Source: Agapanthus africanus
Taxonomy: Eukaryota; Streptophyta; Magnoliopsida; Asparagales; Amaryllidaceae
Assembly: GCA_030015575.1 (NCBI GenBank)
Contig: CM057337.1
Span: 375,681,582-375,745,581 of the forward strand
Direction: 5' to 3'
Length of the DNA: 64,000 bases
In this document: positions 34,086 to 47,178 of the stretch, in pieces
How positions within the stretch are numbered: the stretch's first letter is position 1
Layout: each line of letters begins with the position of its first letter
The notes under the pieces: generated by a model
What the model was told of the DNA's origin: nothing
Database searches by the model: none
Seen by the model: the letters and a program-made list of their open reading frames with translations, nothing else
Program-made: the position numbers and the translations under genes

Positions 34086-36188
34086 TGTTAGTGTATATGC
34101 CCTAGAGGCCATTACTGTATCATACTAGTATGTATATTACTTGATGGAAGCTTGGGATATTCACAGTTGTACAGACAATCTTGCTCAATATAGTAGTATG
34201 CTACTTGGTTTGTCTCTGCTTTAATGTGTACATGTGTGTTTATTTATTATATCACCTATACGCATTAGTAGAGCCCTTAGGATCTTTGCTTGATTACCGG
34301 CGTTGTGATGGCGATCACACTCGTGGGGGCTGGGTAATCTACAAGCACATCCTTATACACGTCCCTGGTTGTGGGAGTATCGAGATAGGGCATCGATGCT
34401 CCGGAGTAGACTAGCGTATGCGCTTCTCATCCCAGCACGGGAGACGGTCTGTCCCACAGCCGTCGGTACGTCGTACTTGAGATAGTATGCGGGTGCTCGT
34501 TAGGTTACGAGTACACTGGACAGGACTCGTCGGGAACTGACAGGTTGGTATTATACCTATCGTCAGTTATCAGTTCCCAGGTGACATGAGTACAGCTTAG
34601 TCCGCTGACTTGACACTGGCACTTCGCCTCGAGTGTGTTCCCACTGCATTTTGATCACTACCCTACCACGGCTCAAAGGAGTCGTGCAAACAGGTAGTGG
34701 TTGGATGCAGTCCCGAAACACTTGGAGGCAGTGCCGGTTAGACAGGATTCGTCTCTCCCGGTATTGGGGGTTGACATCGCGCTGTGTCTAAGAGAGCCAT
34801 TACACGAGTAGTCCCTGGCCAGGGCAAGCGAGATATACTGGTAGGTTTCCAGTGTTATCTCAGGGTGTTTTGGGCTTCACTCCGACACGACTTGTACCGC
34901 TATTGGGGGACTGACGTTTTACCGCCCCCTAGGCCCGACATGCGATGTATCAGACGAACAGACCGGACTGTACGGAGAATGTCACATTCAGACTCAGTAG
35001 GAGTTCAGATGGGGTTCACCTCGTCGGCCTTCTTGTCGGCATCTACCTGGGGACCGTTACGCACAGCTAGTGCCGCTTGCGGTCTGTGGTTAAACCCACT
35101 GCCAGCGTAGTGTCGAGTCTTTAGAGTCCCACACAGAGGGCATTCGCCTCTGGGCAAAACAGAGTAGAGGTCGCATGGTTTTGCGACAGGGTTCGTTCTC
35201 ATCCGCGCACTTGTGCACGTTTGGAGTCCGGACGGATATTGCTAGCAGGCTCTGGATTGAGCCGGATACTGGTATATGTTTTGGGGTTGCTTTTATATCT
35301 TGGTATTCTTGTTCCTCGGAACGAGAATGCAGGTGTGTATGCACAGTTGCTTGAGGCGGAGAATGAGGTTTTTCATTAGGGTTTCGGAACGGGTGCGTAT
35401 GCACAGTTGACAGTTATCATTTTCCAAACCCTAATGGATTTATGGATTATCTATTAATAATAGTAATTAAATGAGAATTTAGTTATGGTTGATTTTGTTG
35501 ACTTGTTGACCATGGTTGACTTGTTGACCATGGTTGAATGTTGACCACCATCATGCTTTGAAAGATCCTCCTTGATTCATGCTTACACTTCATTTAAAGA
35601 AGCATGATAGTGGTCATTCCAAATTACCATCAGCTATTCTTATTTTGAATTATTATTATTTAGATAATTCTTTTCTTTTGGCATTATGGTTGCAAGAAAG
35701 AAAAAGAGAGCTCATTCTATCATTTAGATTCTCTCTCCTCACTTCATCTTTTTCTTCCTCTAGCTCAAGGTGATTCCTTCTCATGTGTTGAGAATCCTTC
35801 ACCTTGAAAAGAAAACAACCCCTAGACACTCTCTACTCTCTCTAGGGTTCAAGGTTTAGCAAGCCGAAAATCCTAGTTCACTCAAAGATCGAGGAAGAGC
35901 CCAAAGGATGAAGCCCTCAGGTGGATCTATCTTCGGCAAAGAGGAGACGAGGAGGGGAAGCCATTCAAGCTACTACAAAGAACAAGAAAGAAGAACAACA
36001 ACAAGAAGAGAAGGAGTTCAAGTTGAGGTATAACCACTTTGCATAGTAGTTAACTCTTCTTTGCAAGTATGCTAGTTTAGTTTAGCAAAGATCCGACTTT
36101 TACGGTCCATGTTACAAAGTTTAGAAAAATTTTGATTTACCGTTTCCGCAACCCCGAAAGTACCGGGAGAGGTAACGTGGACCTAACA
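34086..36188 (+). repeat. B 3' LTR
   Basis: 2103 bp, equal in length to the 5' LTR, with about 11 substitutions and no indel by eye. Confidence 0.93.
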
Positions 36189-36193
36189 GTAAT
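36189..36193. repeat. Target-site duplication GTAAT, right of B
   Basis: GTAAT follows CCTAACA and is also the first piece of the resumed C sequence. Confidence 0.9.
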
Positions 36194-39018
36194 ATCATAT
36201 CAGTGTTCACTTTCGAGAGAGGGATATGATTTTACATTCGTAAGCGATGTAGTACACATCCACCTAAATCAAGTTCTGATTGGGTTTGGTATATTAGATA
36301 ACGGCATATACGTATTGAGTCAAGCTCAGGTTTTTAATATCTAGAACACACTTAAAAGAAAGTCTCCGGAATTAAATCAGGCTTTCTTATGGCATTGTAG
36401 ACTAGGTTACATCAATGAGAGAAGGTTGACTAAGTTACATAAAGAAGGATATTTGGATTCGTTCGAATATCAAACATATGCAACTTGTCAATCCTGTCTC
36501 AAAGGAAAGATGACAAAGACTCCGTTCACTGGACACGGAGTAAGAGAAAGCGAGCTCTTGGGACTCGTACACAGTGACGTGTGCGGTCCAGTGTCTACAC
36601 ATGCGAGAGGTGGTTATTCCTACTTCATTACTTTTACGGATGATTTCTCTAGGTATGGATATGTCTTCTTAATGAAGCATAAATCCGAGGCCTTTGAGAA
36701 ATTCCAAGAATACAGGAATGAAGTGGAAAAACAAACAGGCAAGGGTATAAAGACACTGAGATCTGATCGAGGTGGTGAAGACTTAAGTGCCGAGTTCCTG
36801 GGTTACTTAAAAGAGAATGGAATTCTCTCTCAGCTTACTCCTCCATACACACCATAACACAACGGTGTATCAGAAAGGAGGAATCGAACCCTATTAGATA
36901 TGGTTCGTTCCATGATGAGTAAGGCTGAGTTGCCGCGATCTTTCTGGGGTTATGCGCTAGAAACAGCTGCATACCTTTTGAACCAGGTTCCTACCAAAAC
37001 TGTGCCTACCACACCATATCAGATGTGGAGTCGGAAGAAACCCTGTCTAAAACATTTTAAGATATGGGGATGTCCAGCTTTTGTAAAAAGGCAGCATGCG
37101 GACAAGCTCGAGGCACGCTCATTGCAGTGTAAGTTTGTGGGATATCCAAAGCACTCCAAGGGATATTATTTCTATTACACAGAGGAACAAAAGGTTTTTG
37201 TTTCTCGTCATGCCCATTTCTTAGAAGCTGAATTTTTAGAAAATCAGAAGAATGGGAGCGAAATAGAACTGGAAGAAATTCCAGAACCACAAACTACAAC
37301 TGAAAGTTTGGTAGAACAAGAGATTTCAGAAGAAAGGGACATCCCAGCGCCACTCCGCAGGAGTAGTAGGCAGTCTCATCCGCCCGAGAGATACTATGGT
37401 TTTCTCATAGACGGGGATAGAGAGGATTGCACTATTGACTATGATGAGCCTACTAGCTTCCAGCAAGCCATTCAGAGCGGCGACTCAGTAAAATGGCTGG
37501 ATGCAATGCGGACCGAAATGGAGTCCATGTACACTAACAAAGTATGGACTTTGGACATTGCTCCAGATGGGGTAAAACCCGTAGGATGCAAATGGATCTT
37601 CAAAAAGAAGATTGGTGTAGATAGATAGGTTGAAACCTATAAGGCTAGACTTGTTGGAAAGGGTTTCCGTCAAAGACCTGGTTTGGACTATGACGAAACC
37701 TTTTCTCTAGTGGCTATGCTTAAATCCATTCGGGTCCTTCTTGCTATTGCTGCCTTCACGATTATGAAATCTGGCAGATGGACGTAAAGACGGCCTTTCT
37801 AAATGGTAATTTAGAAGAGAGCGTCTATATGGATCAGCCAGAGGGATTCATTCAGAGTGGGAGCAGCGGTAAAGTATGCAAGTTGCTTAAGTCCATTTAT
37901 GGACTAAAGCAGGCATCTCGGAGCTGGAACATCTGTTTTGATGATGGTGTCAAAGAATTCGACTTTATCAAAAATCCAGATGAACCATGCATATACAGTA
38001 AGATTGTAGGGAGAGCTGTAGTATTCCTCGTCTTGTACGTAGATGACATTCTCCTAATAGGAAATGATATTCCTATGTTACAATCAGTCAAAAGATTCTT
38101 ATCACTGAAATTCTCCATGAAAGACCTGGGTGATGCCACCTACATTCTGGGGATCCGGATCTATCGTGATAGATCAAAGAGGATGTTGGGACTTTCGCAG
38201 TCCAGGTACATAGACACCATAGTGAAGAGATTTAATATGAAAGATTCTAAGCGCGGTAACCTACCAGCTTGTCACGGAATCACCCTCTCCAAAGAGATGT
38301 CTCCCTAGACTGTTTTGAAAAGGGATCGCATGTCGATTATACCTTACGCTTCAGCGGTAGGCTCTATAATGTATGCGATGTTATGTACAAGACCAGATGT
38401 AGCATACGCATTAGCGTTGTAAGCCGGTATCAGGCAAACCCAGGAGAGAATCACTGGATAGAAGTAAAGAACATTCTCAAGTACCTGAGGAGGACTAAAG
38501 ATATGTTCTTGGTGTATGGCGGAAAAGACCTCCAGATTGAGGCCTTTGCCGACTCCGGCTTCTAGAGTGACAAAGATGACTCCAAGTCCATGTCAGGTTA
38601 TGTCTTTACCCTCAATGGAGGGGCGGTCTGTTGGAAGAGTTCTAAGCAGGAGACCGTTGCTGACTCAACAATGGAAGCAGAGTACATAGCTGCTTGCGAT
38701 GCCGCAAAAGAAGCTGTCTGGATGAAGAAGTTCCTCATAGAACTTCAGGTGGTTCCTACCAGTGTTGATCCAATACCTTTGTATTGTGACAACAACGATG
38801 CTATAGCTTTAGCGAAGGAACCCAGCCATCAAAAGTCCAGACACATCTTAAGGCGGTACCACCTGATCAGGGAGATCGTAGATCGCCGGGAGATCGAGGT
38901 GAAAAGAGTAGAGTCAGAGAATAACATTGCTGATCCATTCACAAAGGCCATTCCTCAGACGCAGTTCGAGAGGCTATTCGAGATGATAGGTCTACGATAT
39001 GCCAGCTCATGGCCCTAG
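36189..39018 (+). pseudogene. pol: Element C pol (integrase, RT, RNase H), lightly broken
   Basis: Closely related to B Pol. It keeps WHCRLG and CQSC (zinc finger, where B's second histidine is Y), HSDVCGP and RSDRGGE (integrase), YVDD near 38035, and the RNase H residues through to the tail [14 protein letters not shown]. Breaks: TAA at 36855 for a Gln, TAG at 37626, a small deletion near 37757, TAG at 38306, a frame loss near 38412 and TAG at 38563. The last piece (38590-39018) is open to its natural stop. The N-terminal part is displaced to the left by the nested insertions. Confidence 0.88.
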
Positions 39019-39020
39019 TG

Positions 39021-39032
39021 CAAGTGGGAGAT
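39021..39032 (+). promoter_or_regulatory. Polypurine tract of C
   Basis: CAAGTGGGAGAT before the LTR head TGTTAG. Confidence 0.88.
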
Positions 39033-40983
39033 TGTTAGTGTATATGCCCTATGGGCCATTATTGTATCATACTTGTATGTATATTACTTAATGGAAGCTT
39101 GGGATATTCACAGTTGTATATACAGTCTTGCTAAAAATGGTAGTATGCTACTTGGTTTGTGTCTACTTTAACATGTGCATATGTTTCTTATAACGTATCA
39201 CTTATACATATTAGTAGAGCCCATGGGATCTTTGCTTGATTACCAGCGTTGTGATGGCAGTCACACTAGTAGGGGCTGGGTAGTCTATAAGCAACATCCT
39301 ATACTTGTCCCTAGTCATAGGATTATCGAGACTGGGCATCGATACTCCAGAGTAGACTAGTGTGTATGCTTCTTATCCCAGTTGGGGAGATGGTCTGTCC
39401 TACAGCCATCAGTACGTCATACTGGAGATAGTATACAGGTGCTCGTTAGGTTACGGGTACACCGGACAGGACTCGCAGAGGAACTGATTGGTTGGTATTA
39501 TTCCCGTCGTCAGTTAACAGTTCCCAGGTGACATGAGTACAGCATAGTCCGCAGACATGACACTGCTACTTCTCCTTGAGTGTGTCCCACTGTTCTTAGA
39601 TTGCTACCCTACCACGGCTCAAAGGAGTCGTGCAAACAGGTAGCAGTTGGGTGCAGTCCCGAGCACTTGGAGGCAGTGGCGGTTAGACAGGATTCGTCTC
39701 TCCCGGTATTGGGAGTTGATATCGCACTGTGTCAGAGAGCCATTACACAAAGTCCCTGGCCAGGGCAAGTGAGATTTACTGGTAGGTTCCAGTAGTTTCT
39801 CAGGGTGTAATGGGCTACGCTCCGACACGACTTATACCGCTATTAGGGGACTGACGCTTGCCACCCCCTAGGCTAGATATGTGATAGTCTTAGACGAACA
39901 GACAGGACTGTACGGAGATTGTCACATCAGGCTCAGTAGGAGTTCGGATGGTTTTCCTCATCGGCCTTCTTATCGACATCTACCTGGGGACCGTTACGTA
40001 CAGCTAATGCCGCTTGCGTTCTGTGGTTAAACCCACTGCCAGCGTAGTGTCGAGTCTTTAGAGTCCCACACAGAGAGTTTCCCTGCTCCAGGAGAAACGA
40101 TATAGAGGTCGTATGGTTTTACGACAAGGGTTTGGACGCATACGTGTTTAAACGCACGTACGACGCTCGGACAGTTTTTACTAGTCGGCTTTGGTTTAAG
40201 CCAGATTCTAGTATCAGGTTATTGGATTTATAAAGTCTAATGTTTTTTCGTGTTTTCACGGATAGGAGGGGCATTCTCGTAATTTTCAGGGAAGCTTCTA
40301 GAAGCATGGTGACTTGGGGGTTAAGGTGGCATAAGCATTTATTGCTTAATGACTCATTTGTGTGATTCATCCATGGAGTTAATGCTTCATTTATTGAGCT
40401 AATGACTCATGAGATGAATCACACAAGGTGAATGCATCAACCATGATGATTAATCATGTATATTATTTATTTGATAAATTGTTATGGTTGTTATATTCTA
40501 ATGAGATCATTTTTCAATATCATTCTCATCATTACCTTCTCTCTCCTCAAGCTCTCTCATTCTGGAAACCCTAACCCTAACCTCTCATGTGTTGAGATCA
40601 AGGGTTAGCTAGACTAATACATCCATAACCTCACTTTATATCCCCTAGGTAGCCTAGATTAGCACTTTGAGCAACCTAGTTATCTCAAGTTAGAGATCAA
40701 GCTTGGCGTAGGAGCTCTCGGGTGGATCATCTTTGACTCGAGGAGGCCGTTGAGGTGACGATGTTCCAAGGAACCTACAAGGAGTGGAGGACAATGATGA
40801 AGACCCGAAGGACAAGTAACGTGAGGTATAACTTCGAATCCGAGTAGTTAAACCTCTCGTAGTTTGCTAGTAAAGGTTTAGATACGATTAATGCGCTCAA
40901 GTCCGTGTTACGAAGCTTTGATAATCGTTTTTCATATATTCCGCCTCCCCGCAAGTTCGTGGGGTACGTGACATAGACTTACA
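39033..40983 (+). repeat. C 3' LTR
   Basis: 1951 bp, a diverged relative of the B LTR. It carries CCCTGGCCAGGG at 39754, GGCTT-tggttt-AAGCC near 40187-40202 and GAGGTATAAC at 40823. Confidence 0.88.
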
Positions 40984-40989
40984 ATCAGT

Positions 40990-41346
40990 ATGCAGCAGTC
41001 CGTCACCTACATAGCACCAGTGGATGCAGCCCCAGTTTACGAGACACGCCTTCCAGAGACTTTGAGAGTTCCGGAACCGCGGAGGACTCGTACCGGTGTA
41101 TCAGCCCAGAGACAGAGGCCTAGTCGTCGAGACAGATTTCGTGACCGTCGTGGGAGTAACAGAGGCTTAGGAAAAGGACAGTCGTTCAGCTATCAACCCC
41201 AAGAAGGTCAGCAGCGTTATTCTGGATGCTATCGGTACGGGAGCCTTCATCACCACATCAGGAGTTGTTCCCTAACACCGCGTCAGGGTCGTATTCAGAG
41301 AGGTCGTGGACGCGGAAGGTTCGCTCAGAGGGGACAGGTTACCTGA
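40990..41346 (+). pseudogene. gag: G gag C-terminus with degenerate zinc knuckle
   Basis: An open stretch rich in Arg, Gln and Gly ends with a knuckle-like motif at 41227-41268: C-Y-R-Y-G-S-L-H-H-H-I-R-S-C. The second cysteine of the usual CX2CX4HX4C is replaced by Tyr, so zinc binding is probably lost. The basic GRGRGRF tail is typical of Gypsy nucleocapsid. The N-terminal capsid is missing because C interrupts gag here. Confidence 0.72.
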
Positions 41347-44300
41347 AGAGGAGTTCAGCCAGTTGCGGGTAGGGGGCAGACACGAGAGTTTGCTTCTACT
41401 CATCGGGACGCACAGGCGTCTAATGCAGAATTTTCAGGTATTTAATTCGTATGTTCTTTTGATGTATTTGTTTGTTTTTCACACTTATGCCGTGGTGGGG
41501 ACGAGAGTCGTGTTAGGTAGATCAGCCGTTTGTTGTGTTAATTTCTGTCAGCGATTCTTTTGTTGCGCAACACGTATTTCAGTTGTTTGCCAATCGGGTA
41601 GGAGATTCATCCGTTACTTGATCCTTCTAGAGATGTTGGATTTGACGTTCTCCTGGGCACGGACTGGTTAGCTACGTGCTAGGTGTTTGTGGACTACCGT
41701 AGGAAAACAATCAGGTGTTGTTTTCCCCGGCGAGTCAGTTCTTGTTGTGCAGGTGGATAGTTGTGCCACCTCTCACAGCTCGAATTCAGCCTTTTTCGCT
41801 AGTCGGCTTTTGAGGAGAGGATGTCGTGGATTTTTGGCGTTCATTCGTAGTACCGGAGCCACAGTTGGTTTGTTGGACCGGGTTCCTTTCGTGCGAGAGT
41901 TATCCGACGTTGTTCCAGAAGAGACGGCGAAGCTTAAGAAGCTTAAGGATCAGCTGCAGAGTTGTTTGTTGGGGGGCTTATGCGTCTGAGTGTTTCGCAT
42001 TAGGGAGCTCCTATTTCTGTTCGTCAAGGAGGAAGACGGCAGTTTAGGTTGTGTATTGATGGATTTCCAATTTAACCGGCTTATGGTGCGGATAGGTATC
42101 ATTTACCTCGCATTGACGATTTCTTCGATCAGCTCCAGAGTGTGAGACATTTTCTAAGTTTGATCGGGATCGGGTCATCATTGTTGCAGGTTCGGAGTGA
42201 TGACATTCCGAAGACTGCCTTGTGTGTGCTACGGGCTTTGTGTGTTTTGGTGGTGTCGTCGGACTCACCAATGCCCTAGCGGCATTCGTAGACATGATGA
42301 ACCAGATTTCTTCAGGCCATTCCTCGACCAGTTATTGTTGTGTTATTGACGACATTCTGGTCTATTTAATGTGTTTTGAGGAACAGGAGCAACACTTGAG
42401 GATTCGTTTTGCAGATACTGGGAGAGCCCCAGCGGTTTGCTAGGTTCTCGGAGTGTTTCTTCAGGCTTGTTTGTGTTGAGTCCTAGGTCTTGTAGTTACG
42501 GGAGACGGTTTTCGTATGGTTCCGAGGATGATCGAGGCCATGCAGCTTAGGCCCAGACTTGTGTGCAGGACGGAGGTTCGCAGATTTTGGGGCTTAGCTG
42601 GTTTTTACCACCGTTTCGTGCAGTATTACTAGTGTAGTGCTGTACCGTGGACTGGACTGACCGGAAAGGAGGTTTCTTTTCTTTGGATTGAGGCATGTAT
42701 GCGGAGTTTCGGCAGTTGAGGACTCGGTTAACAACTGCATCAGTTCTTTCTTTGCTTTCTGGTTCGGACGACCTTGTTGTTTAACTGTGATGTTTCGTGA
42801 GTGGGGCTCGAGTGTGTACAGAGGTGACATTATATAGTTATCGCTTTTGCTTCCCTACACTTGGCGGAAGTACTAGCATGATATCCCACTCATGATCTGG
42901 AGATGGCCGCGGTGGTTTTGCGTTGGAGATTTGGAGACACTACTTGTTCGAGAGTTATGTCAGATTTTCACGGACCACCAGAGCTTAATATACATCTTCC
43001 TGCAGCAGGTGTAGATTGTTGAGACAGTCTTCTGCAGATTTACAGTTCTTGTGCGATCGTTGAGTATAGCTTAAGTTCGCCTCTACTGAGGGGACAGCTT
43101 TCTCATGTCCGCGCCCGACCACTATTCCTTAATCTCTTTCGTGAGGCACTGCCCGCCAATGCTCGTTCGTCAAAGGTTCTTGAGCATACTTGGCTGGGTA
43201 ATGATTCAGAGTCCTTGATTTGTGACAAGGGTGTGCTAAGTTTAGGGACGCGTTTGTGTACCTGATACTATTGGGTAGAGACGTGAAATCCTAGAGCAAG
43301 CACATCTGTCAACTCTTCTCATTCAAGTTCCACCAGCATTTAACGTGACTTGTGAGATAGTTACGGGTGGGCAGGGATGTAAAGAGAAGTTTCGGATTTC
43401 GTTTCGAGGTGGCTGTCTTGTTGTGTATTAAGGTTGAGCATCTGAGACCGGCTGGAGAGTTGCAACCTTTAACCGTTCCGGAGTGGGAATGGGAGCAGGT
43501 CTCCATGAATATTCGTTGTGGCGTCTACCCAGGTTTAGTCTGGGTGTGACTCCATTCGGATGCTAGTTGTCCGATTATACTCAGGTTGCTCAATTGTCCT
43601 TGGTTAAGTTTGTATGTTGCACGGAGTTCCTTCATGGGTCGTATCCAAATAGGGCACCCTATTTGCTTGCCGTCTTAGGCAGGAACTTCAAGAAGCCTTG
43701 GGTACTGGTTGAGCTTTAGCTCTGTTTTTCCATCCGCAAGATGATGGTTTTGTGAGAGCGGGCTATACCGACTCTGGAGGATATGCTTGTTCGTACGTAT
43801 TAATTGTTGTCGGCAGTTGGGATCGTCACTTGCCATTGTTCGGATTCTCCTTCGATAGCTGTTATCAGGAGGCACTCCAATTGGCAACCTTTAAGTTTTG
43901 TTTGTTAGGTGGTGCCGATCTCCAGTCTATTTTTCTGACTCTGCGTAAGTAGGATTTTTGGACCCCAGCTAGTCTAGAGATTTCGGAGATGATCCAGTTG
44001 GTTCAGGTCAGGATGAGAGTAGCCCAGTGCAGACAGAGGTCTTATGCCGACCGTAGTGGTCGCAGACTTGAGTTCGTAGTGGGAGATCATGTATTCCTAT
44101 GGGATTTTCTGATGAATGACGTGTTGAGTTTGGGATGTATCCCAGGATTGTAGGTCATTTTAAGATCCTTGAAGCGAGTTGGTTCCGTTGTCTATAATTT
44201 GGCACTTCCGCCCATATTTTGAGTATTCACCCCGTATTCCTTGTGTCGATACTTCGCAATTACCTTCATGACCTTTTTCACATGCTTCAACATCAGACCA

Positions 44301-44500
44301 ATTAGCTTGGACGCGATCTTTCGCTCACCTGCAGCCGCTAGTTATAGTGGATCAGCAGGTGGAGGAACTTCGGTCAAGGGTCTTGCCGTCTGTGAGGGTT
44401 CTTTGGCGTAGCTGTATATTGAGGTGATCACTTGGCAAGATGCGAGCGAGATTTGGGAGTTTTGTACTCATCTTCCTGAAGGTACGCGTAGATGAATTTT
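41347..44500 (+). pseudogene. pol: G pol remnant: protease, RT, RNase H, integrase, possible chromodomain tail
   Basis: Frequent stops and shifts throughout. Recognisable pieces: HRDAQASNAEFSG before protease (about 41404), FRLCID and HLPRIDDFFDQLQ of RT (about 42046-42140), CVIDDILVY (RT active-site box, ends about 42365), the integrase zinc region and KVEHLRPAGELQPLTVPEWE (about 43430-43490), and QRSYADRSGRRLEFVVGDHVFL (about 44035-44100) of the integrase C-terminus. VLWRSC near 44398 fits the plant chromodomain tail. Not functional. Confidence 0.76.
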
Positions 44501-44518
44501 AATTCGGGGACCAAATTT

Positions 44519-44535
44519 CTTTAAGGGGGGAAGAT
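44519..44535 (+). promoter_or_regulatory. Polypurine tract of G
   Basis: TTTAAGGGGGGAAGAT directly before TGTAACG, the usual Gypsy arrangement. Confidence 0.85.
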
Positions 44536-47178
44536 TGTAACGTTTCAGAAATCATTTTGCGAATTTTTCCGTTTTAGGGCAAAATTGTCGGTATTTTCCG
44601 TTTTAACCCGATTTCGATCAAACGTGCGTAGAAACTTGCCGGCGCCTATTTTAGTTAAAATAAAGCTTGTGCGCGAACTTTGGGGTATTTGGAAGGTTTT
44701 GGTTCAGATAGATTTTTTCCAAATAAAATATTATTTTAGCCGGTAAAATATGCACGTAAATCGGAAAATTTCTTCTAAATGAAAATTCTTGGAAATCATC
44801 ACTACAATTATTTTATAACCTTCTTTTTAAATATCTAGATTTTTTTGGTCTAAGGATTTAACTTTTTTTTAAAGAAAAAGAAAAAGAAAGAAAGGTGGCA
44901 AAATGCATTTAATGAAGCATTTATTGTTTTTTGCTAGAACTTTCATCACAAAAATTCACAAAAACACCCCCCACAGCCTCATGGCCGGCCACTTCTTGTT
45001 ATTGGCTGCCCTTTTCTTTTCTCACTCCATTTTCATCATTTCTTGCACAAATAAATCATGAAAAATCCAAATAAAATCACAAAAATTCAAATATAATCAT
45101 TTTCCTTCATTTCCTTAACCCTAAACCATGTTTGGTTCTTCATGAAGTCTTGATTTTGGAGGCTAATCTTGGTTTTCTTATTGCAAGTTTTTGAATCATT
45201 TGGAGGTATAAAATCCTAACCCTAATCTCTAATTGATAAGTTTAAATGTTTATGCTAGCCTAATTAGATGTTAATTTAAGTTTTAAATTTCATGTTTCAA
45301 AATTCTAGAAATGGTTTTAGAAATTCAAGTTAAGTTTAAAACTTGATTTAAGTGTTTAATGTTTTATTGAAGTGTTGATTTGTGATTAGGAAAACCTTAG
45401 CCTAGTAGAAAATGTTAATTATTGTTAATGAATACTTTGTTTAATTATGGAATTTTGCTTACTAGGTTTTAGCTAAAATTTATTTAGCAAGTGTTAAAAA
45501 TTTAGAAATGATTTAGATAGCTTAGTTAAGCTATGATTTAGATAGCTTAGTTTCGCATTTACCCTATTACTTAGATATTGTCGTGCTTGGACTAGTATTC
45601 TTAAGACACTGCACATATTATTGACGATTCATGTTGCACGAGCACTGATTGTATTCTACACACACCGTCAATAATTGCCATGTCACGCACAACCCACTTA
45701 TAGATATGATATTGCTTGGTTAGGGACATTGAGACTTTGATTCATATTTCTTTACGCATTGACTTATAGCATACCTGTATACCTACATGCTTACACATAT
45801 GCTCTGACATACTTACATGCTAGTTACCTGTATACCTATAGAGTATTATACCATTAGTGATAGGTACATGCACACTTTATGACATAGCTACAGGTATACC
45901 TTGCACACCTATTTCACTTATACCCAGGGGGTATACTACATCATTGCTTATAGGTAGATACATATATCTTGCTATACCTTTATGTTTTCACATACATCTG
46001 GTTATAGCTACATGTTTACCTTTACCTGATGTTATTTTAGAATTGGAGAAAATTAGGAACCACATGATATTTATATTAACTTGTTGCGGTTAATTAGCGG
46101 CTTTTCCTTTATATGCTTACATTTCCGTTTATGTTGCATATATTATATTCATGGATTTTCGCATTGTGATATGAATTTTCATGATGTTTTCTGGATTTGG
46201 GGACCGTGGGAGTTCATGAAATTATGCATTATTTAAAAAACCCGGTTTCCCTTGATTTGATATTTCAGCAGCCACCATGAGATTTATCGGTTCTGATATA
46301 TATATACCACACGCGAGGAAAGGAGAGGTCCGTGTGCGGGTACATGGTGAGGCCCGGAGGTACCCGGGGCAAGAATTTCGTGGAGCTAGACGATGAGTTA
46401 GTGGGGAAACCATACCATCCGGTGACATTACCAATGACTCAGCGGTTATCATTGGGATACCGACGGAAGTCATGTACGTATAGATACGTGAAAAGACGAG
46501 GGTCAGATCTAGGCACTCGTGCTTTTCGTATAGCGTGTGATACGTACCTATCAGGGTGCCAGTCTTGATGACAGCACCTGTTAGATTATTATTTCTGTGT
46601 CAATGCTTGACACATTGTTTTCATGATATTTCTTTTTACTTCTTTGTATATATAACAGTGGAATGGGACGCTCTTATATATGCCCTTACACCAATATTTG
46701 TGGAATGGTACGCTAATATATGTGTATTGACATTAAATTATATACATCATCATATTTATTCATGCAAATATATTTAGGATGTTAGATTTTTACTTGATAA
46801 TTTGATTTGGGATATAGGCGATTCATTTGATATTAGATATAGGATATTTATGAGATTGTTGATTTGTACATTCAGGATATATGAGATTTATTCGATATTG
46901 TACATTCAGGATTTGTGAGACTTATATGATATGAGAGCCAATTTGGGGGCTGATTTGAGGAATTGGGATTTGGATTTGTCTTGATGGATTGTGATCCTAC
47001 CACGATGTCAGGATTCCGTGGAAATGACATATTTCATTCCATACTCCACATTTTTTGCTTATGCATTGCTTCATGTATTAGTAGTACCTGTTAGAGTACC
47101 TTTCATGACTGTTGCATTTACATACCTTTATTTATATGCATTGCTTCATGTATTAGTTGTACCTGCTAGTGTACCTTT
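44536..47178 (+). repeat. G 3' LTR, truncated by E3
   Basis: Starts TGTAACGTTTCAG and shares blocks with solo LTR D. It contains a run of tracts such as CCTGTATACCTA (about 45770-46020) and a repeated CATTGCTTCATGTATTAGT block (near 47064 and 47140). It stops where E3 begins; the last bases CCTTT (47174-47178) are the likely E3 target duplication. No gene in it. Confidence 0.78.

Larger units (their letters stand above)
26436..36188 (+). mobile_element. Element B: nearly intact Copia retrotransposon lacking gag
   Basis: 9753-bp element with 2103-bp LTRs (about 11 differences by eye), primer site, structured leader, one Pol reading frame broken by a single nonsense codon, purine tract and GTAAT duplications. 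The LTR head (TGTTAGTGTATATGCCCTAG), initiator-Met primer and Pol sequence fit the Angela/BARE branch of Copia, assigned from memory. No capsid or zinc-knuckle coding is seen between primer site and protease, so B probably needed Gag in trans. Confidence 0.93.
36189..40983 (+). mobile_element. Element C: Copia remnant (pol and 3' LTR) carrying A', A and B
   Basis: Resumes at the codon where the 1319-1361 stub stops and runs through pol and a purine tract to its own 3' LTR, which ends CTTACA at 40983. The 5' half lies beyond the left edge, past A'. The right flank ATCAG (40984-40988) should be its target duplication in G. Confidence 0.88.
40984..47178 (+). mobile_element. Element G: decayed Gypsy chromovirus, 5' part lost off-window
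   Basis: Gag end, pol and 3' LTR of an old Gypsy element, entered by C in gag and by E3 in the LTR. The order protease, RT, RNase H, integrase and the peptide KVEHLRPAGELQPLTVPEWE fit plant chromoviruses; the resemblance to Tekay is from memory. It is the oldest layer seen here. Confidence 0.78.

Noticed and set aside
36132-36344. Open frame spanning the B LTR end and C pol
   Set aside because: A chance fusion created by the insertion junction at 36188/36189.
42044-42443. Possible functional Gypsy reverse transcriptase in G
   Set aside because: Stops and frame changes occur within the conserved boxes; only scattered motifs remain.
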